NCBI GenBank assembly: GCA_964641415.1
Contig: CAZXMW010000001.1
Location: 299,831 to 363,830, forward strand
Length of the DNA: 64,000 nucleotides
From: JAHECW01 sp964641415
GTDB lineage: Bacteria; Acidobacteriota; Thermoanaerobaculia; Thermoanaerobaculales; Sulfomarinibacteraceae
Direction of reading: 5' to 3'
Part shown: positions 8,022 through 18,400 of the stretch, piece by piece
How the letters are laid out: each line of letters starts with the position of its first letter
Numbering within the stretch: the first letter of the stretch is position 1
The notes under the pieces: model-generated
Seen by the model: only the letters and a program-made list of their open reading frames with translations
Told to the model about the DNA's origin: nothing
Database searches by the model: none
Position numbers and translations under genes: made by a program

Positions 8022-9011
8022 CTATCGAGACTGGCCGCCTGTCCAGCCGGAGATGATCTCGGCCACCGGCCGGACCGATCCGATCCCCGCCACGCTTTTG
8101 CCGGCCTGCAGATAATCGCGGTGGGACACGACGCCGCGCCGACTCGCCCGCTTGAGCCCGATCACGGAGCGGATCGAGTACAGCGCCCGCATCCAGTGCT
8201 TGGCCCGCGGGTGGGTGAGGAGCCAGCGCTCGATGGGACCGGCCTCGGTGCCCTCGCGTTTCACCCGCTCGGTTCGGATCACCGACACCGGCACGCCGGT
8301 GATCCGGTGGGTGAGCACGATGTCGTCCTCGCCGGCGGCGGTGATCGCCTGTTTGTAGTCGTCCGACTCGGTGCACTCGACGGTGGCGATGAGCCGGGTG
8401 CCGATCTGGACGCCGACGTAGCCGATCCCGAGCGCCTCACGATACGCAGCGCGGTCGCCGACGCCGCCGGCGCAGACGATCGGCAGGTCGATGTCGCAGA
8501 GCTCGTCGTAGAGCTCGGCCGGTGATCGCGAGCCGGCGTGGCCGCCGGCGCGGCCGTTGACCGCGATGAGGCCGTGGACCCCGGCCTGGACCGCCTTCTC
8601 CGCCCACCTCCGTTCGGTGACATCGTGGAAGACCAGCCCGTCGTGCGGTGCGACCGCGTCGACGATCCACTTCGGGTTGCCGAGCGAGGAGACGAAGAAC
8701 CGGACGCCCTCCTCGAGCGCGATGTCGAGCCACTGCTGCATCCGCTCGAGATAACGGTCCGAGCTTTTCTCGGTGAGGACGTTCATCCCGATGGGACCCT
8801 CGGTCAGGCTGCGAATATGCCGGATGCCGGCGCGGAAGTCGTGGCCGTGGACGTAGACCAGCGACACCGGCTGCAGGATGCCGATTCCACCGGCCGACGA
8901 GACCGCCGCCACCAGCTCGGGGTTCGAGCACGGGTACATCGCGCCGCCGATGATGGGATGACGAATGCCGAGCAGGCCGCACAGAATGTTGTTTCCGGTT
9001 GGGGTTGCCAT
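8022..9011 (-). CDS. Nitronate monooxygenase-like FMN enzyme
   Basis: A 329-residue TIM-barrel FMN protein of the nitronate monooxygenase/2-nitropropane dioxygenase family. The N-terminal RHPIIGGAMYPCSNPELVAA and SAGGIGIL are family landmarks. AVNGRAGGHAGS carries the catalytic-type histidine, and IVCAGGVGDRAAY and GVQIGTRLIAT form the FMN-phosphate loops. Members oxidise alkyl nitronates or reduce enoyl groups, so the substrate is uncertain. The ATG at 9011 has a TACGAT -10 box 6 nt upstream and no ribosome site, so it appears leaderless. A longer reading would run into an AT-rich repeat and is unlikely. A second paralogue lies at 54745. Confidence 0.85.
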   Translation of the reverse strand: MATPTGNNILCGLLGIRHPIIGGAMYPCSNPELVAAVSSAGGIGILQPVSLVYVHGHDFRAGIRHIRSLTEGPIGMNVLTEKSSDRYLERMQQWLDIALEEGVRFFVSSLGNPKWIVDAVAPHDGLVFHDVTERRWAEKAVQAGVHGLIAVNGRAGGHAGSRSPAELYDELCDIDLPIVCAGGVGDRAAYREALGIGYVGVQIGTRLIATVECTESDDYKQAITAAGEDDIVLTHRITGVPVSVIRTERVKREGTEAGPIERWLLTHPRAKHWMRALYSIRSVIGLKRASRRGVVSHRDYLQAGKSVAGIGSVRPVAEIISGWTGGQSR

Positions 9012-9017
9012 TGGAGG

Positions 9018-9023
9018 ATCGTA
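9018..9023 (-). promoter_or_regulatory. TACGAT -10 box, leaderless NMO-like gene
   Basis: TACGAT ends 6 nt before the ATG at 9011. Confidence 0.5.
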
Positions 9024-9031
9024 GTACAACC

Positions 9032-9134
9032 CATCAGTTTTGAGTTTTGAGTTTTGAGTTCCATCGCACCTTGATTCCATGGCTCAACCACCCACGTGCG
9101 ACGAAAACTAAAAACTGAAAACTAAGAACTGATG
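9032..9134. repeat. AT-rich inverted-repeat element (TTTTGAG family)
   Basis: The left arm has three 7-mers TTTTGAG. The right arm carries AAAACTAAAAACTG and AACTGATG, matching CATCAGTT at the left end. The inner stem is CATCGCAC with GTGCGACG (one mismatch). It separates the divergent genes at 9011 and 9188, and a relative lies at 23404. Confidence 0.6.
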
Positions 9135-9187
9135 CGCCCGTCGTTGACACCGCCGCCGGCGCGTGGTGGCATTCAGAGCGGCACGAC

Positions 9188-12100
9188 ATGGAAGATCGTT
9201 CGAAGGTCATCATCTGTCGCGGGGCGCGGGCGACCGAGGCACGGCTGCTCGACGAGGTCGCGAAGCTGCGGCCGCGCTCGCCCGCCGAGCTCGATTTGCC
9301 GGTGCGGATCGTGGTGCCGTCGCGCAGCCTCCGACTGCATCTTCTCCGCAGGCTCGTCGAGCGGCACGGCGCGGTCGCCGGTGTGGTGATTCAGACCCTC
9401 GGCGGGCTGGCTCGCGAGGTTTCCGAGCGCGCAGGATCACCGGGACCCACCCGGATCGTCGGTTTCGAGGTGCTGACCCGGCGCCTCGCACGAGGCGAGC
9501 CGGCTCTGGCCGCCGAGCTCGACGGCCTTGGCGACGGCTACGAGGTCGTCGTCGGCGCCGTGCGCGATCTCATCGATGCCGGTTTCGGCCCCGAGCACGA
9601 GGATGCCGTGGAAGAGCGGATCGACGAGCTCGCGCCTTTGGTTGCCGGTGCCGAGCGGGCGCGCGCCGCCGCCCTCGTCCGGGTCGCCGCCCGGGGTCTC
9701 GAGGCGGCGCGGATCACCGGCGCCCGTCCGCAGGCCGAGTTCGTCCGGGCAGCGGTCGAATCGCTCGAGCAGGCGGGATTCGCGGTGCTGCCCTCCCGTC
9801 GGGTGCTGATCCACGGCTTTGCCGACCTCACCGGAACGGCCGCCGACCTGTTGGCCGCGGTGCTCAGAAAGATCGGCGCCACCGTCCTGGTCGACCGCGT
9901 TCCCGACCCCTCGAAACCTGATCGGGACGACTCGGGGAACGTGTTTCTCGACCGTCTCGAGGTCGGACTCGGCGGTTTCGAGCGCGAGATCGACGACAAC
10001 GGCCACAGCTCGCCGGCCTGCAGCTTCGTCGAGGCGCCCGATCCCGAGGCCGAGGCCCGACGCGTCGCTGAGAGCATCCGGGAGCTGCTCGGCGGCGGAG
10101 CGGTCCCCGAGACCATCGGCGTCGTCGCCCGCCACCTCCGGATCTTGGGACCCGCGCTGCGGCGACAGATGCTGCGTCTCGGCGTCCCGTTCTCGGGCGT
10201 CGACGCCCGGGTCGCCGGCGGGACGGTCCGCCGACGGGCTCGGAGGCTCGCCGACCTGCTCCGCCGAGGTGCGGATGCCGAGCTCGATCTGTGGCTCGAG
10301 AACGCCGGGCGCAGCGGTGGCGCCGAGCTCGCGCTGGGTCTGCGGGTGCTGTCGCTCGGACGGTTGAGAGATCTCGCGGGTCTCGCAGCGGATGATCCTC
10401 GAGTGACGGGCGGTATCCCCCTCCCGCTCGCAGCGGGTGTCACGGAGGCAGCCTCCATTCGGCGCTCGGGAGGCCGTCTCTCCGCCGCCCGGGTGCACGA
10501 AGCCATGGCCGGCGCCCAAGCGGTGCTCGACGTGATCGAGTCCTGGCCCGAGCGCGCGCCTGTCGCGTTCCACCGGGATGCGGTGTCGCGGATGCTCGCC
10601 GCCCTGCGCTGGCCGGACGGCGCCGACTGGACCGAGACGATCAATGCCGAGATCGATGCCCTCGCGGCCGAGATCCCGTCCGCGCTCGAGCTCGACCGCG
10701 GTGAGTGGATTTCAGCCGTGGCCACGCGGCTCGACAGCTTCGGCGAGGTGGCGATCGGCGGCGGCGGCGGCGGCGTCCAGATCCTCACCGTCACCGAGGC
10801 CCGTGGCAGGACCTTCGAGCACCTCTTCCTGTGCGGGCTCAACCGTGGGGTCTTCCCGCGGCTCGCCCCCGAGGATCCGATGCTTCCCGACGCGGTGCGG
10901 GCGCGGCTGGCGCTGGATGTGCTGCCCGAGATGTCGGTCAAGGCCCGGTCCGCCGACGAGGAGCGCTACCTCTTCGCCCAGCTGATCACCGCCTCGCCCC
11001 GGATCGAGCTGAGCTGGCACCAACGGGCGGATGGCCGCCGTCTCGCGCCGTCGCCTTTTGTCGAACGGATGCTCCCCGCCTTCGATGGGGCGTCCGTCGA
11101 ACGAGCTCCTGCCGTCTGGTCGCCGTCGGCCTCAGCGCGCGGTCCCCGTCCGGCGTACGAGCACGCGGTGCTGGCGGCAACGGCTGACCCCGAGAGCCTC
11201 GAGCAGGCGGTGAGCGAAGGCCGCCGCGCGGTGCCCGGTCTCGACTGGGCGGTGCCGCCCAATCGCCTCGCCGCGGCGCGGATCCATGTGATCAGGGCGG
11301 CCGAGCCCGACGACGGTGCGGTGCCGGGTCCGTGGTCGGGCTTCGTGGGCCGGGCGTTCGCACCGGGCGACCGGATCTGGGTGACCCATCTCGAGGCCGT
11401 GGGCGCCTGTCCGCTGCGCGCCTTTCTCGAACGGCGGCTCGGTGTGCGGCCGCTGTCGGACCCCCACCTCGGGCTGCCGGATCCCGACAACAGACTGCTG
11501 GGCGAGGTCGTGCACCAGGTCCTCGAGCGCATCGTCGGCGACGCTGCAGGCAGCACGCCGTCGGACTATCGCGAGTCGCTCGGACGCGTGCCTGCGACCG
11601 TGGTGTGGCCGTCGAGCCATGGTCTCGAGACCCTCGTCATGGACGCCGCTCAGCGGGTGGTCTTCGCCGAGGGGCTCGGCGGCTTCGGCATGGTGCGGTT
11701 GCTCGCCGCTCGTGCGCGGCCGGTGCTTGCCGTGGCGGGCGAGGTCGAGTGGAACGGATCGACCCGCCGCGATGATGTTCTGGCGGCCGAGGTCGAGGGC
11801 GAGGTTGCGTTGGCCTCCGGCCGGACCCTGTCGTTCCGCGCCGACCGGCTCGATACCGGCCCCACGGCCACCGACTACAAGACGGGCAGGCCGATGTCGA
11901 AGGCCAAAGGAGCATCCACCCGGGAGAAGCACCTGCTCGAAAAGGTGGCGGGCGGTCGGCTGCTGCAGGCCATGGCCTACGCTCTTGCCGGCCCAGGGAA
12001 CGCCGGCATCGGCCGCTATATCGCTCTGTATCCAAAGATCGGCGATCTGCCGAACGAGGTGCGCGAGGTGCGGGCCGCCGCCGATGATGAGCAGCTCGCC

Positions 12101-12364
12101 GAGGCGTTCGACACCGCGGTTGAGGTCATCGAGAACGCCATCGATGCGGGATCCGCATTCCCCCGCGTCGAGGAACCGGGGGGCGGCACGGCGCGCCACT
12201 GCGCCTGGTGCTCGGTGGCGGAGGCGTGTCGCCGGGACGATTCGAGCTTCCGCCGGGCGCTCGTCGATCTCATGGAAGGGGAGGAGCGGTCCGACGATCC
12301 TGCCGTTGAGGCGGCCCGGGCGCTGTGGCGGCTGGGGACCGAGCCGAAGGAGGCCTCCTCGTGA
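9188..12364 (+). CDS. addB: AddB-type helicase-nuclease subunit with Fe-S cluster nuclease domain
   Basis: A 1058-residue partner of the AddA gene that follows; together they resect double-strand breaks for recombination. The N-terminal two thirds is a degenerate UvrD-like helicase fold without a clear Walker A. The C-terminal PD-(D/E)XK nuclease has TDYKTGRP with D896 and K898. An iron-sulphur staple is visible: C741 (VGACPLR) and then C1005-x2-C1008-x5-C1014 (HCAWCSVAEAC), the AddB arrangement. The last four bases, GTGA, are shared with the addA start, so translation is coupled. TTGACA at 9144-9149 may be a -35 box. PD-(D/E)XK annotation alone would miss the pairing. Confidence 0.88.
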   Translation: MEDRSKVIICRGARATEARLLDEVAKLRPRSPAELDLPVRIVVPSRSLRLHLLRRLVERHGAVAGVVIQTLGGLAREVSERAGSPGPTRIVGFEVLTRRLARGEPALAAELDGLGDGYEVVVGAVRDLIDAGFGPEHEDAVEERIDELAPLVAGAERARAAALVRVAARGLEAARITGARPQAEFVRAAVESLEQAGFAVLPSRRVLIHGFADLTGTAADLLAAVLRKIGATVLVDRVPDPSKPDRDDSGNVFLDRLEVGLGGFEREIDDNGHSSPACSFVEAPDPEAEARRVAESIRELLGGGAVPETIGVVARHLRILGPALRRQMLRLGVPFSGVDARVAGGTVRRRARRLADLLRRGADAELDLWLENAGRSGGAELALGLRVLSLGRLRDLAGLAADDPRVTGGIPLPLAAGVTEAASIRRSGGRLSAARVHEAMAGAQAVLDVIESWPERAPVAFHRDAVSRMLAALRWPDGADWTETINAEIDALAAEIPSALELDRGEWISAVATRLDSFGEVAIGGGGGGVQILTVTEARGRTFEHLFLCGLNRGVFPRLAPEDPMLPDAVRARLALDVLPEMSVKARSADEERYLFAQLITASPRIELSWHQRADGRRLAPSPFVERMLPAFDGASVERAPAVWSPSASARGPRPAYEHAVLAATADPESLEQAVSEGRRAVPGLDWAVPPNRLAAARIHVIRAAEPDDGAVPGPWSGFVGRAFAPGDRIWVTHLEAVGACPLRAFLERRLGVRPLSDPHLGLPDPDNRLLGEVVHQVLERIVGDAAGSTPSDYRESLGRVPATVVWPSSHGLETLVMDAAQRVVFAEGLGGFGMVRLLAARARPVLAVAGEVEWNGSTRRDDVLAAEVEGEVALASGRTLSFRADRLDTGPTATDYKTGRPMSKAKGASTREKHLLEKVAGGRLLQAMAYALAGPGNAGIGRYIALYPKIGDLPNEVREVRAAADDEQLAEAFDTAVEVIENAIDAGSAFPRVEEPGGGTARHCAWCSVAEACRRDDSSFRRALVDLMEGEERSDDPAVEAARALWRLGTEPKEASS

Positions 12365-15300
12365 GCCCCGACCGGTCCATCGAGCTCGACGACGACGGCA
12401 CCCGACGGCTCGCCCAGTCCGAGTTTGTCCGGCCGCTGGTGGTCGAGGCGGGCGCCGGCACTGGGAAGACCGCGTTGCTGGTGGCCAGGACCGCAGCCTG
12501 GTGCGTCGGCGATGGGTGGGAGCGTCACACTCGCAACGACGATCCACCCGAGGTGGTGGCCCGACGGGTCATCGAGGGTGTCGTCGCCATCACCTTCACC
12601 GAGGCCGCGGCCGCCGAGATGGCGAGCCGGATCGCCGAGGCGCTGATCGGCCTCGCCGCCGGCGAGGCGCCCACCGGCTGGTCGCCCTGCGAGACGCTCG
12701 AGGCCATCGACTCAGATGACCTCGCCGCTCGCGCTCTCGGGTTGGCCGGTGCGGTCCACGGGCTGCGGGTGACGACGATCCACGCCTACTGCCGGGGCCT
12801 CCTCGCCGCCCACCCGTTCGAGGCCGGAATCCATCCGCGGTTCGAGGTCGACTCCGACGGCTTGGCGATCGAAGGCGTGGTCGACGAGGTCGTCGAGCTC
12901 GCGTTGCGCGAGCTCGACGCGACGGACGATTCCGGCCCGTGGGAGCCCCTGGCCGCCGCCGGGTTCGGTCCGGTCAGCGTCGCCGAAGCCCTGCGCGAGC
13001 TGGTGCAGGCCGGCGCCCGGCCGGCGGATCTCGACCGCGATCCATACGGTGATACAGCCGCTGCGCAACTTCGAGATGAGCTCGAGCACGCGTTTGTCGC
13101 GTTCTTCGAGGCCGAGGGCGGTCGCCTGGTCAAGGTGCCGCGGAGCCCGGCCGCGGGCGAGGCGCGCGAGGCCCTCCGCGAGGCAGCGCGGCGGGTCGCC
13201 GACCTGGCCGGCCCCGTGAGCGCGACCGATCTCCAGCAGACGATTGGAAACCTCACGGGATCGCCGGTGGAGCGGCTGCGCAAATGGGCCAAACCTGATC
13301 TGACCCAGGGCGAACAAAAGCTGCTCGACGACGCGGTCGGCGACGTGGTCGCTGCAGCCGGCCGTCTGCTCGATCTGGTCGATGCGCTGCTCGCGGTCGA
13401 TCTCGAGGGCTTTGCTGCGGCCCGTGTGCTGCTCGGCCTTCTGCTGCGGGACATCGAAGAGCAGCGGCGGATCCGCGGGCTGGTGACCTTCACTGATCTG
13501 CTTCACCGAGCCGCGACCCTGCTCGAGGACCACGACGAGATCTGTCGCGCGGAGCGCCACGGCATCGACCAGCTCCTGGTCGACGAGTTCCAGGACACCG
13601 ACGATGTCCAGTGCCGGATCGTCGCCCGCCTCGCCCTCGACGGCCCCGCCGCCGAGAGGCCCGGACTCTTCATCGTCGGCGATCCCAAGCAGTCGATCTA
13701 CGCCTGGCGGAGCGCCGATCTCGCCGCGTACGACGCCTTTGTCCGTCGGGTGGTCGACGGCGGCGGGGTGCGCGGACCGCTGACCCGCAACTTCCGCTCG
13801 GTCAGCCCGATCCTCGACGAGGTCGAAAGAGTGGTCGAGCCGGTGATGGAGAAGGTCGAGGGGCTCCAGCCGGTCTTCGAGGCGCTCGAGGCCACCGGTC
13901 CCCGGTTGGACTCCCGCGGGTTCGATCACTCGCCCTGGAGCGCGGTCGAGCACTGGGTGTGTTGGCCGGCCGACGAAGACGGGGCGCCGACGCGCGACTC
14001 CCGGCGAACCCAGCCGACCACCGAGCTCGAGGCTGCAGCGATTGCCACCGATATTCGGCGTCTGCACGACGAGGCCGGTGTGCGGTATGGCGACACCGCG
14101 GTGCTGCTGCGGGCGACCACCGCGCAGGGGCCGCTGCTCGAGGCGTTTCGCGAGCGCGGGGTGCCGTTCGAGGTGGCGCGCGAGCGCGAGTACTTCCGCC
14201 AGCGAGAGATCGTCGAGGCCGCCGCGCTCGTCCGCGCGATCCTCGAGCCGACCGATGTCCTGGCGCTGCTGACCGTGATCCGGTCCGATGTCGTCGGCGT
14301 CCCCGACGCCGCTCTGGCGCCGTTGTGGGCGGCCGGTTTTCCCGCCGCAGCCGCGGCGCTCGACGGCTCCGACGCCGCCGCCGTGGAACACGCACGCTCG
14401 GTCGTGCTGCAGGCTGCGGGAGACGTCGATTCGGCGCCGGGACTCGATCTGGTGCCCAACTGGCCCGACGCGCTGACCGGCTCGCTCGAGGTGCTGACCG
14501 AGCTCCGCCGCTCGGTGGGCGAGGATCCGCCTGATGTGTTCGTCGAGCGGCTGAGGACGCTCTGGCTGGCCGAGGCGGCTGCAGCCGCCCGAAGCCTCGG
14601 CCGCTTCCGTCAGGCACGACTCGACGCCTTCCACGCCGATCTCGAGCGGGCGCTCGAGCGCAGCGAGGGCTCGTCCGCCGCCCTCGCCCGCTTCCTCCGT
14701 CGGGCGGTGGAGGAGGGGAGGGAGGCGCCGACGGTGTCGGAGCCCGATCGCGACGCCGATGCCGTCCACGTCATGACCATCTACGGCGCCAAGGGGCTCG
14801 ACTTCGAGCACGTCTATCTCGCCCAGGTTCACAGGCGCACTGGCGGGGGTTTCCGCTCGGGCCCCGCCGCCGTGCTTCGACGTTTCGAGGGACGGCCGGA
14901 GCTCACGCTCTTCGATTGGCCGACCCCGGGGTTCGCGCGGGCCGAGCGCCGACGGAAGCTGCAGGCCAGGGCCGAGCGGGTTCGGCTGCTCTACGTCGCC
15001 ATGACCAGGGCCAAGCAACGGCTGGTGGTCTCGGGCGGTTGGGCGGTGCCGAGAACGTCCGTCGACCCGATGGAGGCCTCGACCATCGCCGATCTGCTCG
15101 CGCTGCGCGCCGATCGTGAGCTGCTCGACGATCTGGTCGAACGCCGGGTCGGTCGGCAGGTGGGCCGCGAGCCCGGCGTGAGCTGGGTGCTGCCGGCGCT
15201 CGTCGAGGGGATCGAGGCGACGCCGGAAACGACGTCCGACGATCGTCCCGCCGATCCGACCAACGTGGCGGATGATGCCGCAGCCATCGCTGCAGCCAGG

Positions 15301-15951
15301 GCGAATGCGGAGCGGAGGATGGCTGCCCGGTGGGCCGTCCCGGCGTCCGACGCTGCCCATCGAGCCCGCGGTCGGCGCGAGGACGAGCCCGGTACGGAGG
15401 AATCCGGCGCCCCGTTGCCGACCCGGCGGAAGGCGGCGGCCGCGGTGGGCACCGCGATCCACAACCTGCTCGAGACCCTCGACCTGACCGACGACCTCGC
15501 GAACCAGGTGGCTGCAAGGTCCCACGCTGTCATCGAGGAGGCGGTCGCAGGGCTGCAGCACGACGAGGCACGAGCGGCGAGGGAGTTGCTCGAGCTTCTG
15601 CTCGGGCGGCTCCGGGAAGGAACCTGCCTCGAACGGCTGACCGAGATCTCGGGGTCGATCGCGGCGCGGGAGCTCGAGATCGTCGTCCTGCCGGCCGAAG
15701 ACGACGGAACCTCCGTCGTGTCGGGCGCGGTCGATCTCCTCTACACCGGTCCCTCAGACGGCCGACTCGTCATCGCCGACTACAAGACCGATGCGGTCGA
15801 GACCGACGGTGACATCGCCGAAAGATGCGAGCGCTACCGCCCGCAGCTCGAGACCTACGGCCGAGCGCTCCGGGAGGCCCTCGCCCTCGACGAGGAGCCG
15901 CGCCTCGAGCTGTGGTTTCTGCGCGCCGACCGGATTGTTCGGTTGAGGTAG
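12361..15951 (+). CDS. addA: AddA-type UvrD/Rep helicase-exonuclease
   Basis: A 1196-residue ATP-dependent 3'-5' helicase with a C-terminal nuclease. Walker A is EAGAGTGKT (about residues 29-37). Motif II is LLVDEFQDTDD with D408, then GDPKQSIYAWRSAD (motif III), LTRNFRS (IV), MTIYGAKGLDFEHVYL (V) and LLYVAMTRAKQRL (VI). The C-terminal RecB-like nuclease has IADYKTDAVE with D1140. The GTG at 12361 overlaps the addB stop by 4 nt. The size and order match AddAB from other phyla. A hairpin at 15967 follows, but its T-tract is on the opposite strand. Confidence 0.92.
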   Translation: MSPDRSIELDDDGTRRLAQSEFVRPLVVEAGAGTGKTALLVARTAAWCVGDGWERHTRNDDPPEVVARRVIEGVVAITFTEAAAAEMASRIAEALIGLAAGEAPTGWSPCETLEAIDSDDLAARALGLAGAVHGLRVTTIHAYCRGLLAAHPFEAGIHPRFEVDSDGLAIEGVVDEVVELALRELDATDDSGPWEPLAAAGFGPVSVAEALRELVQAGARPADLDRDPYGDTAAAQLRDELEHAFVAFFEAEGGRLVKVPRSPAAGEAREALREAARRVADLAGPVSATDLQQTIGNLTGSPVERLRKWAKPDLTQGEQKLLDDAVGDVVAAAGRLLDLVDALLAVDLEGFAAARVLLGLLLRDIEEQRRIRGLVTFTDLLHRAATLLEDHDEICRAERHGIDQLLVDEFQDTDDVQCRIVARLALDGPAAERPGLFIVGDPKQSIYAWRSADLAAYDAFVRRVVDGGGVRGPLTRNFRSVSPILDEVERVVEPVMEKVEGLQPVFEALEATGPRLDSRGFDHSPWSAVEHWVCWPADEDGAPTRDSRRTQPTTELEAAAIATDIRRLHDEAGVRYGDTAVLLRATTAQGPLLEAFRERGVPFEVAREREYFRQREIVEAAALVRAILEPTDVLALLTVIRSDVVGVPDAALAPLWAAGFPAAAAALDGSDAAAVEHARSVVLQAAGDVDSAPGLDLVPNWPDALTGSLEVLTELRRSVGEDPPDVFVERLRTLWLAEAAAAARSLGRFRQARLDAFHADLERALERSEGSSAALARFLRRAVEEGREAPTVSEPDRDADAVHVMTIYGAKGLDFEHVYLAQVHRRTGGGFRSGPAAVLRRFEGRPELTLFDWPTPGFARAERRRKLQARAERVRLLYVAMTRAKQRLVVSGGWAVPRTSVDPMEASTIADLLALRADRELLDDLVERRVGRQVGREPGVSWVLPALVEGIEATPETTSDDRPADPTNVADDAAAIAAARANAERRMAARWAVPASDAAHRARGRREDEPGTEESGAPLPTRRKAAAAVGTAIHNLLETLDLTDDLANQVAARSHAVIEEAVAGLQHDEARAARELLELLLGRLREGTCLERLTEISGSIAARELEIVVLPAEDDGTSVVSGAVDLLYTGPSDGRLVIADYKTDAVETDGDIAERCERYRPQLETYGRALREALALDEEPRLELWFLRADRIVRLR

Positions 15952-15966
15952 TGTCTTCATGAAAAC

Positions 15967-15988
15967 GCCCGGCGGAAAACCGCCGGGC
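15967..15988 (-). terminator. Terminator of the sucCD operon
   Basis: A hairpin with 9-bp arms GCCCGGCGG/CCGCCGGGC and an AAAA loop. Read leftward it is followed by GTTTTC, so it suits the sucD end at 16054. It also lies just after addA. Confidence 0.7.
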
Positions 15989-16053
15989 CCCCTCGCAGCA
16001 CGGACTCCTCCTCCTCACTGCGAACAGCGGGATTCTACACGATCCCGGTTTTG

Positions 16054-16937
16054 TCAATCGAGCAGCGACTGGTTCTGAAGCGCGCGCTGCATGGTTGCGC
16101 CGATCTCGGCCGGGGTCTCGGCGACCGCGATTCCTGCGGCCTCGAGGGCCGCGATCTTGTCCGCGGCCGTACCCTTGCCGCCCGATATGATGGCGCCGGC
16201 GTGGCCCATGCGGCGTCCCGGGGGAGCGGTCTGGCCGGCGATGAACGCGACCACGGGCTTGCGCACGAACTGGCTGACGAACTCCGCGGCCTCCTCCTCG
16301 GCGGTGCCGCCGATCTCGCCGATCATGACGATGCCCTCGGTGTCGTAGTCGTTGGCGAAGGCCTCGAGACAGTCGATGAAGTTGGTGCCGGGCAGGGCGT
16401 CACCGCCGATGCCGACGCAGGTCGACTGGCCGAGACCCAGGGCGGTGAGCTGGCCGATGGCCTCATACGTCAGGGTTCCCGATCGCGACACGACCCCGAT
16501 GGGCCCCGGGATCGAGATGTGGCCGGGCATGATGCCGAGCTTGCACTGACCGGGCGTGATGATGCCCGGGCAGTTGCCGCCGATGAGCCGGGTCGGCAGA
16601 CCCTGGAGGATGCGCTGGACCCGGATCATGTCGCGTGCCGGGATGCCCTCGGTGATGCAGATGATCACCTCGACTCCGGCGTCGGCGGCCTCGAGGATGG
16701 CGTCGGCCGCGAACGGCGGCGGCACGAAGATCAGCGACGCGTTGGCGCCGGTGGCGGCGACCGCGTCGTCCACGGTGTTGAACACCGGGACCCCGTCGAC
16801 CTCCTGACCGGCCTTTCCCGGGGTGACGCCGGCGACGATCTCGGTGCCGTACTCGCGGCACTTGCTGGCGTGGAAACGACCCTCCTTGCCGGTCAGGCCC
16901 TGGACGACGACGGTGGTGTCGGAGTTGACCCAGATAC

Positions 16938-16941
<4 letters not shown>
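16054..16941 (-). CDS. sucD: Succinyl-CoA synthetase alpha subunit
   Basis: A 295-residue CoA-binding and phosphohistidine subunit that, with SucC, converts succinyl-CoA to succinate and makes ATP or GTP in the TCA cycle. The CoA-binding Rossmann segment is VVVQGLTGKEGRFH at the N-terminus. GGNCPGIITP and SRSGTLTYE are family signatures, and the phosphorylated histidine is H247 in GRRMGHAGAI. The length matches other SucD proteins (about 290). The start overlaps the sucC stop by 4 nt (ATGA), and the gene ends just before a terminator. Confidence 0.97.
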
Positions 16942-18104
<1,163 letters not shown>

Positions 18105-18151
18105 GCTTCCTCCTTGTTGGAGCTGAACCCGGCCGCACACCGGGCCGCGCC

Positions 18152-18180
18152 ATTGTGCCTCGTCCGACGCGATGCGGCAA
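18152..18180 (-). promoter_or_regulatory. sucCD promoter
   Basis: Read leftward: TTGCCG (18180-18175), a 17-bp spacer, CACAAT (18157-18152). This gives a leader of about 40 nt ending in a consensus ribosome site. Confidence 0.6.
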
Positions 18181-18273
18181 GGGCCGGGGGCAGCGACTGC
18201 GAACAGGGGCGGCGTCAGGCGCCAGGGACAGCCAACTGCCGCTGCCGCGGCTGCTGCATTCGGGATCAGAATT

Positions 18274-18350
18274 GGGAGCGGGAGCAGGAGCGAGATCGGG
18301 ATCGAGTCGGACGCGGGCACGGGCACGGGCACGGACGCGGACGCGGACAG
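18274..18350. repeat. Degenerate GC-rich hexamer array
   Basis: About thirteen 6-nt units of the type GGGAGC, AGGAGC, GGGATC, GGCACG (three times) and GACGCG (twice) run without a break between the sucC promoter and the M16 terminator. No frame looks like protein. The same style of array recurs at 40666 and 50544. Confidence 0.7.
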
Positions 18351-18377
18351 AAAAACGCCCGGGCCGAGGCCCGGGCG
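18351..18377 (-). terminator. Intrinsic terminator of the M16 peptidase operon
   Basis: A perfect 10-bp stem CGCCCGGGCC/GGCCCGGGCG with a 2-nt loop, followed leftward by TTTTT (18355-18351). It lies 23 nt after the stop at 18401. Confidence 0.85.
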
Positions 18378-18400
18378 CGATGGTCGATGGCGGCGAGCCG

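Noticed and set aside
18274..18350. The hexamer array as a CRISPR or tandem coding repeat.
   Set aside because: Units are 6 nt with no spacers, no Cas genes are present, and no frame gives a plausible protein.
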